From positions 1-11,697 of the forward strand of contig JAUXBM010000021.1 of the NCBI GenBank assembly GCA_030619415.1: a stretch of DNA of 11,697 bases, in the 5' to 3' direction. Position 1 is the stretch's first letter. Each line of letters begins with the position of its first letter. The notes beneath the pieces were generated by a model, which did no database searches, was not told the DNA's origin, and saw only the letters and a list, made by a program, of their open reading frames with translations. Below are positions 5,919 to 11,697 of this stretch, piece after piece. Source of the stretch: Chlorobiota bacterium. Its GTDB lineage: Bacteria; Bacteroidota; Bacteroidia; Bacteroidales; F082. Position numbers and translations under genes: made by a program.

Positions 5919-7790
5919 ATGTATGATATCGTAGAGCTTAACAGCAAGCTTGTTAGCGAATTAAGACAGATCGCGAAAGATCTCACCATTCCTAAAACAG
6001 AAAAACTTTTAAAACAAGACCTGGTTTATAAAATACTTGATTTCCAGGCTTTAAATCCCAGCGCCCAGGTGCTAAAAAAGGAATCGCAGCAAAAGCCTTC
6101 CAGAAGGGGGGCACCAAAAAGAAAACAGGAAACCACCATGAAATCGAAAACACCTGTAAAGAGCAATGAAGACAAATCTTCAGCTCAACAATCAAAACCA
6201 GAAAGACGAGGGGTTAGAAGAACTATAGAAACTACTGAAAAAGTAAATATGCCCCCAAAAGAAACGAATGAAAAATCACCTCCACCTGCTTCTACAAAGA
6301 AAAGAAGGGGGCGTCCCAGAAAGTCATTGATCGCTTCATCCGACAAGTCTGCAATTCCCCCGACAAACAAGCCGGAACTGACAGCCATGAAAGATGAATC
6401 GATTGGAAAAACGGAGGTAGTGGCCAAAAAAGAAACCGGTCCTTCCGGAGAAATTCAATTTCCGGCAGAAGCAAAAGTTCCGCAGGCATCCAAACCTGAA
6501 GAACGAAAAGTACGGGAAGAACGAAAGATGCCAGAAGAGCGCAAAACCAATGAAGAGAACAAACCTGCTTATGAAAGACGGTTTGAAAGAAGAGAGCAAA
6601 AGTTTGTACCAAAACGAGGCAGCGGCGACACCGAACAACAAAAACAACCACGGAAAGAATTTCCTTTCGAATTTGAAGGAATGGTTTCCTCCGAAGGTGT
6701 TCTTGAAATCATGCCCGACGGATATGGATTCCTGAGGTCTTCTGATTACAACTACCTCAATTCACCTGATGATATCTATGTTTCTCAATCGCAAATAAAA
6801 CTTTTTGGACTGAAGACCGGTGATACAGTTAAAGGGAGCATCCGTCCTCCAAAAGAAAGTGAAAAGTATTTTCCGCTGATAAAAGTTGAACAAATCAATG
6901 GCAAATCACCACAAGAGGTAAGAGACCGTATTCCTTTTGATTACCTGACACCGCTCTTCCCTGAAGAAAAATTCAAATTAACCGGACACAAAGAAGACAG
7001 CGTCTCAACCCGGATTATGGATATGTTTTGTCCGATTGGCAAAGGCCAAAGGGGATTGATCGTTTCGCAGCCTAAAACCGGTAAAACTGTCCTGTTAAAG
7101 GAAATAGCCAACGCCATAGCAGGCAACCACCCGGAGGCATATCTTATCATTCTCTTGATTGATGAGCGTCCGGAAGAGGTTACAGACATGGAAAGAAGCG
7201 TAAATGCAGAAGTTGTCGCCTCAACGTTTGATGAACCGGCAGAAAAACATGTGAAGATTGCCAACCTTGTCCTGGAAAAAGCAAAGAGGATGGTTGAGTG
7301 TGGTCATGATGTAGTCATTCTTTTAGATTCAATTACCAGGCTTGCGCGGGCCTACAATACCGTGTCGCCTGCCTCAGGTAAAGTTTTATCGGGTGGTGTT
7401 GAAGCCAATGCCCTGCAAAAACCAAAACGCTTTTTTGGTGCTGCCAGACAAATTGAGAATGGCGGATCGCTTACTATTTTAGCAACCGCTTTAATTGATA
7501 CCGGGTCTAAAATGGATGAGGTTATTTTTGAAGAGTTTAAAGGTACCGGTAATATGGAATTGCAGCTCGACAGAAAATTATCGAATAAGCGCATTTATCC
7601 TGCTATTGATATTGTTTCTTCAAGCACAAGGCGGGAAGATCTTCTGCTCGATAAAGAAACATTGCAGCGAATATGGATACTCAGAAACCACCTTGCTGAT
7701 ATGACCACCGTAGAAGCGATGGAGTTCCTTGTTGACAAAATGAGGTTTACCCAAAATAATCAGGAGTTTCTGATTTCGATGAATGGATAA
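5919..7790 (+). CDS. rho: Transcription termination factor Rho with a long disordered insert
   Basis: A 623-residue hexameric RNA helicase that ends transcription by ATP-driven translocation on RNA; E. coli Rho is 419 residues. Residues 1-45 are the Rho_N helical subdomain. Residues 50-245 are a Lys/Arg/Glu/Pro-rich, low-complexity insert with RRG clusters and an AT-hook-like [10 protein letters not shown] (127-136). The cold-shock RNA-binding domain spans about 250-330 (DGYGFLRS at 267-274). The RecA-type core has Walker A SQPKTGKT (383-390), [11 protein letters not shown] (414-424), Walker B DVVILLD (464-470) followed by [10 protein letters not shown], the Q-loop stretch [20 protein letters not shown] (486-505), and the R-loop region [12 protein letters not shown] (538-549). 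All catalytic motifs are intact. Similar inserts occur in Bacteroides Rho, where they promote phase separation. The ATG at 5919 begins the conserved N-terminal helix. It is monocistronic, bounded by its own promoter and an intrinsic terminator. Confidence 0.97.
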   Translation: MYDIVELNSKLVSELRQIAKDLTIPKTEKLLKQDLVYKILDFQALNPSAQVLKKESQQKPSRRGAPKRKQETTMKSKTPVKSNEDKSSAQQSKPERRGVRRTIETTEKVNMPPKETNEKSPPPASTKKRRGRPRKSLIASSDKSAIPPTNKPELTAMKDESIGKTEVVAKKETGPSGEIQFPAEAKVPQASKPEERKVREERKMPEERKTNEENKPAYERRFERREQKFVPKRGSGDTEQQKQPRKEFPFEFEGMVSSEGVLEIMPDGYGFLRSSDYNYLNSPDDIYVSQSQIKLFGLKTGDTVKGSIRPPKESEKYFPLIKVEQINGKSPQEVRDRIPFDYLTPLFPEEKFKLTGHKEDSVSTRIMDMFCPIGKGQRGLIVSQPKTGKTVLLKEIANAIAGNHPEAYLIILLIDERPEEVTDMERSVNAEVVASTFDEPAEKHVKIANLVLEKAKRMVECGHDVVILLDSITRLARAYNTVSPASGKVLSGGVEANALQKPKRFFGAARQIENGGSLTILATALIDTGSKMDEVIFEEFKGTGNMELQLDRKLSNKRIYPAIDIVSSSTRREDLLLDKETLQRIWILRNHLADMTTVEAMEFLVDKMRFTQNNQEFLISMNG

Positions 7791-7810
7791 ATAGTTACCG
7801 AATAATATAA

Positions 7811-7863
7811 AAAGAAGCTGCTCCAAATAGGTGATAAACACTTTTGAGGCAGCTTTTTCTTTT
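7811..7863 (+). terminator. Intrinsic terminator downstream of rho
   Basis: AAGCTGC (7815-7821) pairs with GCAGCTT (7849-7855), and the stem can be extended inward by a G-T pair, a mismatch and CAAA/TTTG pairing. The 3' arm is followed by TTTTTCTTTT (7854-7863), a good U-tract, and the 5' arm is preceded by an A-run that could serve the opposite strand. It lies 24 nt after the rho stop. Confidence 0.75.
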
Positions 7864-7912
7864 GGAATAATGGAATGGCGGAGTATTGGGAGGATCATTG
7901 CTTTGGTACTAC

Positions 7913-8043
7913 GAGACCTTTGCAAAACAAACTATTTTGTCATCCTGAACGCAGTGAAGGATCTTTACATAACTGAAATCCAGAATATAAGGATTCTTCA
8001 CTGCGTTCAGAAAGACAGTTTAAAGGGGTTTTGCAAAGGTCTC
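7913..8043. mobile_element. 131-bp nested palindrome, MITE/REP-like
   Basis: The ends are perfect 16-bp inverted repeats, GAGACCTTTGCAAAAC at 7913-7928 and its complement at 8028-8043. Inside are short pairing segments AAACT/AGTTT (7929-7933 with 8017-8021) and GTC/GAC. The inner perfect 15-bp inverted repeat CTGAACGCAGTGAAG (7945-7959 with 7996-8010) extends to about 23 bp with G-T pairs, around a loop at 7968-7987. The whole folds as one imperfect hairpin with no coding capacity. The inner motif resembles palindromic intergenic repeats common in Bacteroidetes, recalled from memory. Flanks show at most a 2-bp AC duplication (7911-7912, 8044-8045). It lies between convergent rho and the DUF1573 gene, so it might also act as a two-way terminator. 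Confidence 0.7.
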
Positions 8044-8070
8044 ACAACTCCACCACTCCCACACTCCAGG
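8044..8070. repeat. Short ACTCCA-type repeat cluster
   Basis: Three consecutive units ending in ACTCCA, ACTCCCA and ACTCCA abut the right end of the 131-bp palindrome and lie just past the DUF1573 gene stop. They match the unit of the nonamer array at 2622-2737. Confidence 0.5.
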
Positions 8071-8077
8071 TTCCCTC

Positions 8078-8902
8078 CTACTCGTAACAGAAATCAGGTC
8101 TTAATTTGGCAGGGGCATGTTGCCTTACAGTGCCATGAAGCCCAAGGGTTATCAACGGATTCACCGGATCGTTTGACGCAATTGTTACCGTCTGGTGCTG
8201 AACACCATAACTATCCCAATTACGTACTTTTATCACCACGCTGCCATTTTCGCCTGGCGGGATCACATCATTTGGTTTACCGATTATCACGCAACCATCC
8301 GAAGAATAAATGTCTTCAATAACCAACTCCTGTGAACCCATATTTGTAAAAAAGAAATCATGGATTACCGGTTTACCTCTCCACAAATATCCAAAGTCGT
8401 AGTTTAATTGCGCAAACACAATTCGGGGTACCGTATCGATGATCAATGATTTTTGAAATCGCGATGAATCTATTACGATATTGGCAATCAGGTATAAAAA
8501 CTTAAAACGGCTGTCTTTATCATCTGATTCAATAGCTACTTCAATATGTATACTCCCCAGCGGAAGATCGCGAACAGCTTCAAATGAAACAACGGCTTCC
8601 CCTGATTGGTTGGGTTGCAAGGTAGTGGGTTCATACCTCATTTCGGTAAACCTGCTGATCTTTCCACCTGTAAAACGAATGGGTTTTGACCCAAAATTGT
8701 ACATACCAATCCGGTGTTCAAAAGCAGTCCCGCTATTTACATCGCCAACGATATATTCCATACTGTCGATCGCGAAACCAACTTTGCCGATTTGGAAGGG
8801 ATATTCTTTAAGAAAAGTGGAGTCCAGTCCTGTTGTTTGCGCTCGTATACTGACAAGCGTCATAAGAAATAAGATTGATAAATAAAGCCTGCGTGCCGTC
8901 AC
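8078..8902 (-). CDS. Secreted DUF1573 family protein with a second Ig-like domain
   Basis: A 274-residue exported protein with signal peptide 1-22 (LYLSILFLMTLVSIRAQ). Residues about 165-259 fit the DUF1573 (PF07610) Ig-like fold: YDFGYLWRGKPVIHDFFFTN, then GSQELVIEDI, PPGENGSVVIKV and the closing SNDPVNPLITLGLHGTV. The usual Cys-Gly-Cys centre of the family is reduced to SDGCVI, with one cysteine. Residues about 48-143 show the same general plan (GDV..G....HRIGMYNFGSKPI, QPNQSGEAVVSF, LGSIHIEVAIESDD) and look like a diverged first copy. The predicted location is the periplasm or cell surface, with an unknown role. The start is GTG at 8902, one base after the mpl stop (TGA-A-GTG), so it is probably translated from the mpl mRNA; an internal ATG would cut into the signal peptide. 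It ends with an ACTCCA-rich spacer. Confidence 0.8.
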   Translation of the reverse strand: MTARRLYLSILFLMTLVSIRAQTTGLDSTFLKEYPFQIGKVGFAIDSMEYIVGDVNSGTAFEHRIGMYNFGSKPIRFTGGKISRFTEMRYEPTTLQPNQSGEAVVSFEAVRDLPLGSIHIEVAIESDDKDSRFKFLYLIANIVIDSSRFQKSLIIDTVPRIVFAQLNYDFGYLWRGKPVIHDFFFTNMGSQELVIEDIYSSDGCVIIGKPNDVIPPGENGSVVIKVRNWDSYGVQHQTVTIASNDPVNPLITLGLHGTVRQHAPAKLRPDFCYE

Positions 8903-8903
8903 T

Positions 8904-10262
8904 TCAAATCAATTTTTCAGCCAGTTCTACAAAATTGATCCCATTAAAATTCCCCGAACTCATCATCAGGAAAACACTGTTTGATCCTTTTTGACTTTCC
9001 AGCCAATCATTCATTTTTACTGAATCAGCGAAGATAGCAAGTTTTTCATTTCCAAAGGCTTTCTTTACATCCCCGGTAGCCAAAGCAGGTAATTTTTTCA
9101 TCGAAATAGCATATGGGTTGAAATAGATACAACCTGCGTCAGTGGAATCAAAACTTCCAAGGTAGCCTGTCAGAAATTCTTTACTCAGGCTACTGAATGT
9201 ATGCAATTCAAGGCATGCGACAAGCTTGTGTTCAGGAAATTGCTCCCTTACGGCCTGTATGGTAGCTATCACTTTTGAAGGTGCGTGTGCAAAATCTTTA
9301 TAAAGCCTGTTGTTTCCATTTTGGCCAACGAGTTCCAGCCGGTTCGCTGTTCCCTCAAAACCCGACATCGCGGTATAAAACTCGTCATCGCTGATGTTTA
9401 ACGAATTACAAATTAACCTTGCTCCATTTAAATTCATCAGGTTATGGCGGCCAAAAACTTTTAAAGGTATTTTCTTTTGATCCAAAATCAGGTTGGTGAA
9501 CCCATCAACAATCTCAAAAGCAGGGACTGAATATTCCAGTATTTTCAGATCATCTCGTTTGGTAGATTTGACGAGTTGCTCCAGATCGCGATCATCAATA
9601 TTATAAATCAGAGTTCCCTTTTTTTCGACCAGGTCGATAAAAATCCTAAACTGGTCAACATAGTTTTCAAAAGTCGGGAATACATTGATATGATCCCAGG
9701 CAATACCGCTCAGCAGGGCGATGTGCGGTTTATACCAGTGAAACTTGGGACGCCGGTCGATGGGCGAAGTGAGGTATTCGTCGCCTTCAAAAATCATGAC
9801 AGGCGCATCCTCGCTCAATTTAACCATAACGTCAAAATCCCTCAACTTCGAACCAACCATATAATCAAACGATCTGCCCTTCTGCTTCAGCACATGCATC
9901 ACCATACCGGTAATGGTCGTTTTTCCGTGGCTGCCACCAATCACTACCCTCTTTTTCCTGCGTGAGTGATAGAAAAGAAACTCGGGATAAGAATAAATTT
10001 TTACGCCCAACTCCTGGGCTTTGCGTAATTCAGGATTGTCTTTCCTGGCATGCATACCCAAAATGACGGCATCTAAATCATCAAAAATTTTTGAGGGAAA
10101 CCACCCCTCCTCTTTCGGTAAAAGTCCGCGGGTTTCTAAACGGGTGCGGGAAGGTTCAAATATCTCATCATCAGATCCACTAACCTGATAGCCATTATTT
10201 TGTAAGGCAATCGCCAGGTTATGCATGGCACTTCCACCGATCGCGATAAAGTGAATCTTCAT
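8904..10262 (-). CDS. mpl: UDP-N-acetylmuramate:L-alanyl-gamma-D-glutamyl-meso-diaminopimelate ligase (Mpl)
   Basis: A 452-residue Mur ligase that joins recovered murein tripeptide to UDP-MurNAc, using ATP, in peptidoglycan recycling. The N-terminal Rossmann-like domain carries HFIAIGGSAMHNLA (4-17) and the GSD loop (29-31). The central ATPase has the P-loop GSHGKTT (110-116), EGDEY (159-163), which binds metal, DHINVFPTFENY (190-201) and GRHNLMNLNGA (271-281). The C-terminal domain opens with DFAHAPSKV (323-331), diagnostic of Mpl rather than MurC, where DYGHHP is usual. Length matches the family. It begins the minus-strand pair with the DUF1573 gene one base downstream. No amidase or permease genes of the recycling pathway are adjacent. 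The ATG at 10262 starts the first beta strand and needs no extension. Confidence 0.93.
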   Translation of the reverse strand: MKIHFIAIGGSAMHNLAIALQNNGYQVSGSDDEIFEPSRTRLETRGLLPKEEGWFPSKIFDDLDAVILGMHARKDNPELRKAQELGVKIYSYPEFLFYHSRRKKRVVIGGSHGKTTITGMVMHVLKQKGRSFDYMVGSKLRDFDVMVKLSEDAPVMIFEGDEYLTSPIDRRPKFHWYKPHIALLSGIAWDHINVFPTFENYVDQFRIFIDLVEKKGTLIYNIDDRDLEQLVKSTKRDDLKILEYSVPAFEIVDGFTNLILDQKKIPLKVFGRHNLMNLNGARLICNSLNISDDEFYTAMSGFEGTANRLELVGQNGNNRLYKDFAHAPSKVIATIQAVREQFPEHKLVACLELHTFSSLSKEFLTGYLGSFDSTDAGCIYFNPYAISMKKLPALATGDVKKAFGNEKLAIFADSVKMNDWLESQKGSNSVFLMMSSGNFNGINFVELAEKLI

Positions 10263-10270
10263 TTGATTTT

Positions 10271-10278
10271 CAAAATTA
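10271..10278 (-). promoter_or_regulatory. Possible minus-7 element for mpl
   Basis: On the minus strand TAATTTTG (complement of 10271-10278) matches TAnnTTTG exactly but lies only 8 nt before the mpl ATG. It would give a transcript with a leader of a few nt or none. The minus-33 position carries only a T-rich stretch, TTTT/TTTA. Confidence 0.35.
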
Positions 10279-10335
10279 GTTTTTTATGCGATCATTAAAA
10301 GTCTTTGATGCGGAAAGCTTGCGTTTTTCTGAGTT

Positions 10336-10376
10336 ATACCAAATTAACCCAAAAATGATGCATATAAATTTGGTAT
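10336..10376 (+). promoter_or_regulatory. Promoter of the stress-protein gene embedded in a 10-bp inverted repeat
   Basis: TAAATTTG at 10365-10372 is an exact TAnnTTTG minus-7 element. A perfect 10-bp inverted repeat, ATACCAAATT (10336-10345) and AATTTGGTAT (10367-10376), spans it: the right arm covers the minus-7 element and the left arm lies where a minus-33 element would be. Arm centres are 31 bp apart, about three helical turns, as expected for an operator bound by a regulator or for looping. No TTTG-like minus-33 element is clear, which would fit an activator-dependent promoter. Confidence 0.5.
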
Positions 10377-10407
10377 TATTCCGTACTTTTAAGAAAAATT
10401 ATTTACC

Positions 10408-11274
10408 ATGAAAACCATCCTCATTCCTCTTGATTTTTCGGAAGGCAGCCTTACGACTTGCAAATATGCCATTCTCATGGCTGGAAGCGAAAAAACCCAA
10501 CTTTTTTTGTTTCATATTTATCCTGATCAACTAATGATACCTGATTCCAGTTTCCCTGTTGGAATTGACAGCGACTCTTTTCTGAATATTGAATTTATTG
10601 ATGAACTCAGGAAGCAGGCCAACGAAAATATGCTGGCATTTTCAGAGGAATTGAAAAATCATCTTGCCAAAGAAAATTTAGACAATATTGAGATCGATCA
10701 CCTGGTTACCGGAGGCGATGCCGAATGGGAGATTAAAGAGATTTGCAACAATATCGAACCCGAATTTATCGTAATGGGAACGCGGGGTGAAGGCAAGAAA
10801 GGATTCCTGGAAGGCAGTATGGCTGAACGACTTATGATAAAAGCGAATGTGCCGGTCATTGCTGTCCCTTACACGGTTGAAAAGCCCGGTTTAAAAAACA
10901 TCATGTACGCCACCAATTTCAATGAAAGTGACTTTAAACGCATTCAATTGATCATTGAAATTTTTGAACACCTTGATTCCAGAATTCACATTGTCCATTT
11001 CGAATTCAAAAAGAAGATCATTGAGGACAGGCAAATGATGGATGCGTTAAAAAACAGTTTAAGAATTGAGTACCCGGAGCAAAAAATATCATTTCACCTT
11101 TTTGATGCCGATAGCAAAGAGGATGCTTTGCGCCGATTTACAGAAGAAAAAGATATTGAGATGATTGCTTTTATCGCACACAAGACGAATATTTTTCAAA
11201 ATCTTTTTAGCTCAGAAATTCACAAACGGGACTTCTTTAAACTGGAGTTACCGATGCTGGCATTGCATGAATGA
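10408..11274 (+). CDS. Universal stress protein with two UspA domains, second degenerate
   Basis: A 288-residue tandem UspA protein (PF00582). Domain 1 (about 1-154) begins KTILIPLDFSEGS and ends with the ATP-binding-loop region IVMGTRGEGKKGFLEGSMAERL followed by VPVIAVP. The canonical G-2x-G-9x-G-S spacing is 8 here instead of 9. Domain 2 (about 160-288) begins LKNIMYATNFNESD and ends LPMLALHE but lacks the glycine-rich loop, having IAHKTNIFQNLFSSE instead, so nucleotide binding is expected, if anywhere, only in domain 1. Such proteins usually respond to starvation, oxygen or redox stress; the actual trigger is unknown. The gene is single, divergent from mpl across 145 nt, with a promoter set in an inverted repeat. 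The ATG at 10408 begins the first beta strand. No terminator is visible in the 21 nt before the next stop. Confidence 0.9.
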   Translation: MKTILIPLDFSEGSLTTCKYAILMAGSEKTQLFLFHIYPDQLMIPDSSFPVGIDSDSFLNIEFIDELRKQANENMLAFSEELKNHLAKENLDNIEIDHLVTGGDAEWEIKEICNNIEPEFIVMGTRGEGKKGFLEGSMAERLMIKANVPVIAVPYTVEKPGLKNIMYATNFNESDFKRIQLIIEIFEHLDSRIHIVHFEFKKKIIEDRQMMDALKNSLRIEYPEQKISFHLFDADSKEDALRRFTEEKDIEMIAFIAHKTNIFQNLFSSEIHKRDFFKLELPMLALHE

Positions 11275-11295
11275 TGAGTTTGGAGTTCGGAGTTT
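11275..11295. repeat. Short GGAGTT repeat in a convergent spacer
   Basis: TTTGGAGTTCGGAGTTTTCAG lies between the stress-protein stop and the stop of the last gene. Read on the minus strand it contains ACTCCGA and ACTCCAA, the same word as the ACTCCA repeats elsewhere in the window. No hairpin terminator was seen. Confidence 0.35.
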
Positions 11296-11697
11296 TCAGT
11301 TCCCCAACCAGAACCCAAGCGTCACCATGGCCATTGCATCGGGTTTAATACCTTTGTTGCCAAGCGAAATCAGAGGCGATAAATTGATACCCAGGCTAAA
11401 GTGTTTCGAGTAATTCCGTTGGATACCCCATAACGGACCAACACTGAAGTAGCGGATATAATCATTTGACTCCATTGAAGGCGTCCATGCTGCATTCCAG
11501 AAATTGAATACCATGGTTGCACCAACAAAATTAGCCGAGTTTTTAGCGGTTCGCTTGCCCTTCATATTCCTCTTCGTGAAGTTGTAATAGTGACGGAAAT
11601 AAACATTTACATGCGGACTAAAATAGGGAACACCGTTGGTCCAGGTAAAACTAAAAGATGGCTCAACCGTCATTGTCATGGACTGATCTACCCTAAA
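11296..11697 (-). CDS. C-terminal part of an outer-membrane beta-barrel-like protein (partial)
   Basis: The frame is open from the right edge to a TGA at 11296-11298, giving 133 residues; the start lies outside, so the Met near 11679 (MTMTVEPSF) is not taken as the start. The sequence is a series of amphipathic strands rich in Tyr, Phe and Trp (PSFSFTWTNG, HVNVYFRHYYNFTKR, IRYFSVGPLWGIQRNY, FSLGINLSPLISLG, MAMVTLGFWLGN). A basic turn, KRNMKGKRTAKNSANF, resembles the turn preceding the last strands of small Bacteroidetes porin-like proteins. Function and exact family are unknown. It converges on the stress-protein gene with a 21-nt gap. Confidence 0.7.
   Translation of the reverse strand, partial: FRVDQSMTMTVEPSFSFTWTNGVPYFSPHVNVYFRHYYNFTKRNMKGKRTAKNSANFVGATMVFNFWNAAWTPSMESNDYIRYFSVGPLWGIQRNYSKHFSLGINLSPLISLGNKGIKPDAMAMVTLGFWLGN

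Noticed and set aside
6185..6651. Several minus-strand open frames inside rho, Phe- and Cys-rich
   Set aside because: They mirror the Lys/Glu-rich insert of rho on the other strand (AAA/GAA codons read as TTT/TTC) and overlap an unambiguous gene.
7831..8322. 163-codon plus-strand open frame
   Set aside because: It crosses the rho terminator, the nested palindrome and then runs antisense to the DUF1573 gene; no protein-like pattern.
9576..9965. 129-codon plus-strand open frame antisense to mpl
   Set aside because: It lies wholly inside mpl, whose motifs are intact, and shows no recognisable domain.

Overview
The window looks like a chromosomal stretch from a Bacteroidetes bacterium, probably of the Bacteroidales or a related group. 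The evidence is the gene families (DUF3078, DUF4293, a long Rho with a disordered insert, Mpl, DUF1573, tandem TonB C-terminal domains), promoters of the TAnnTTTG type, and a near absence of Shine-Dalgarno sequences. The order and genus are inference. No rRNA, tRNA, CRISPR array or transposase gene is visible.

Layout. Positions 1-79 hold the last codons of a plus-strand gene that starts outside the window. Positions 80-405 are non-coding, with several short degenerate tandem repeats. Positions 406-2464 form a minus-strand pair, rmuC then rlmB, separated by one base. Positions 2465-2836 are a divergent spacer filled mostly by a heptamer array and a nonamer array. Positions 2837-5138 hold three plus-strand genes: a secreted protein with two TonB C-terminal domains, a DUF3078 outer-membrane barrel with its own promoter, and a YfcE-like phosphodiesterase 6 nt behind it. 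A DUF4293 membrane protein (5160-5630, minus) converges on these and is divergent from rho (5919-7790, plus), which has a 112-nt leader and ends in an intrinsic terminator. The convergent spacer after rho holds a 131-bp nested palindrome resembling a MITE or REP element. Positions 8078-10262 are a minus-strand pair, mpl then a secreted DUF1573 protein, divergent from a two-domain universal stress protein gene (10408-11274, plus). A partial outer-membrane barrel gene on the minus strand runs off the right edge.

Functionally this is mostly housekeeping: rRNA modification, peptidoglycan recycling, transcription termination, envelope proteins and stress response. No obvious dedicated accessory system such as defence, secondary metabolism or a phage is present. 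The unusual content lies in the spacers: the nested palindrome, a set of unrelated low-complexity arrays with exact unit registers, a recurring ACTCCA word in four separate spacers, a 10-bp inverted repeat around the stress-protein promoter, and two mutually exclusive hairpins at the start of the rho leader. The long charged insert of Rho and the degenerate domains of the DUF1573 and stress proteins are the main protein-level oddities.
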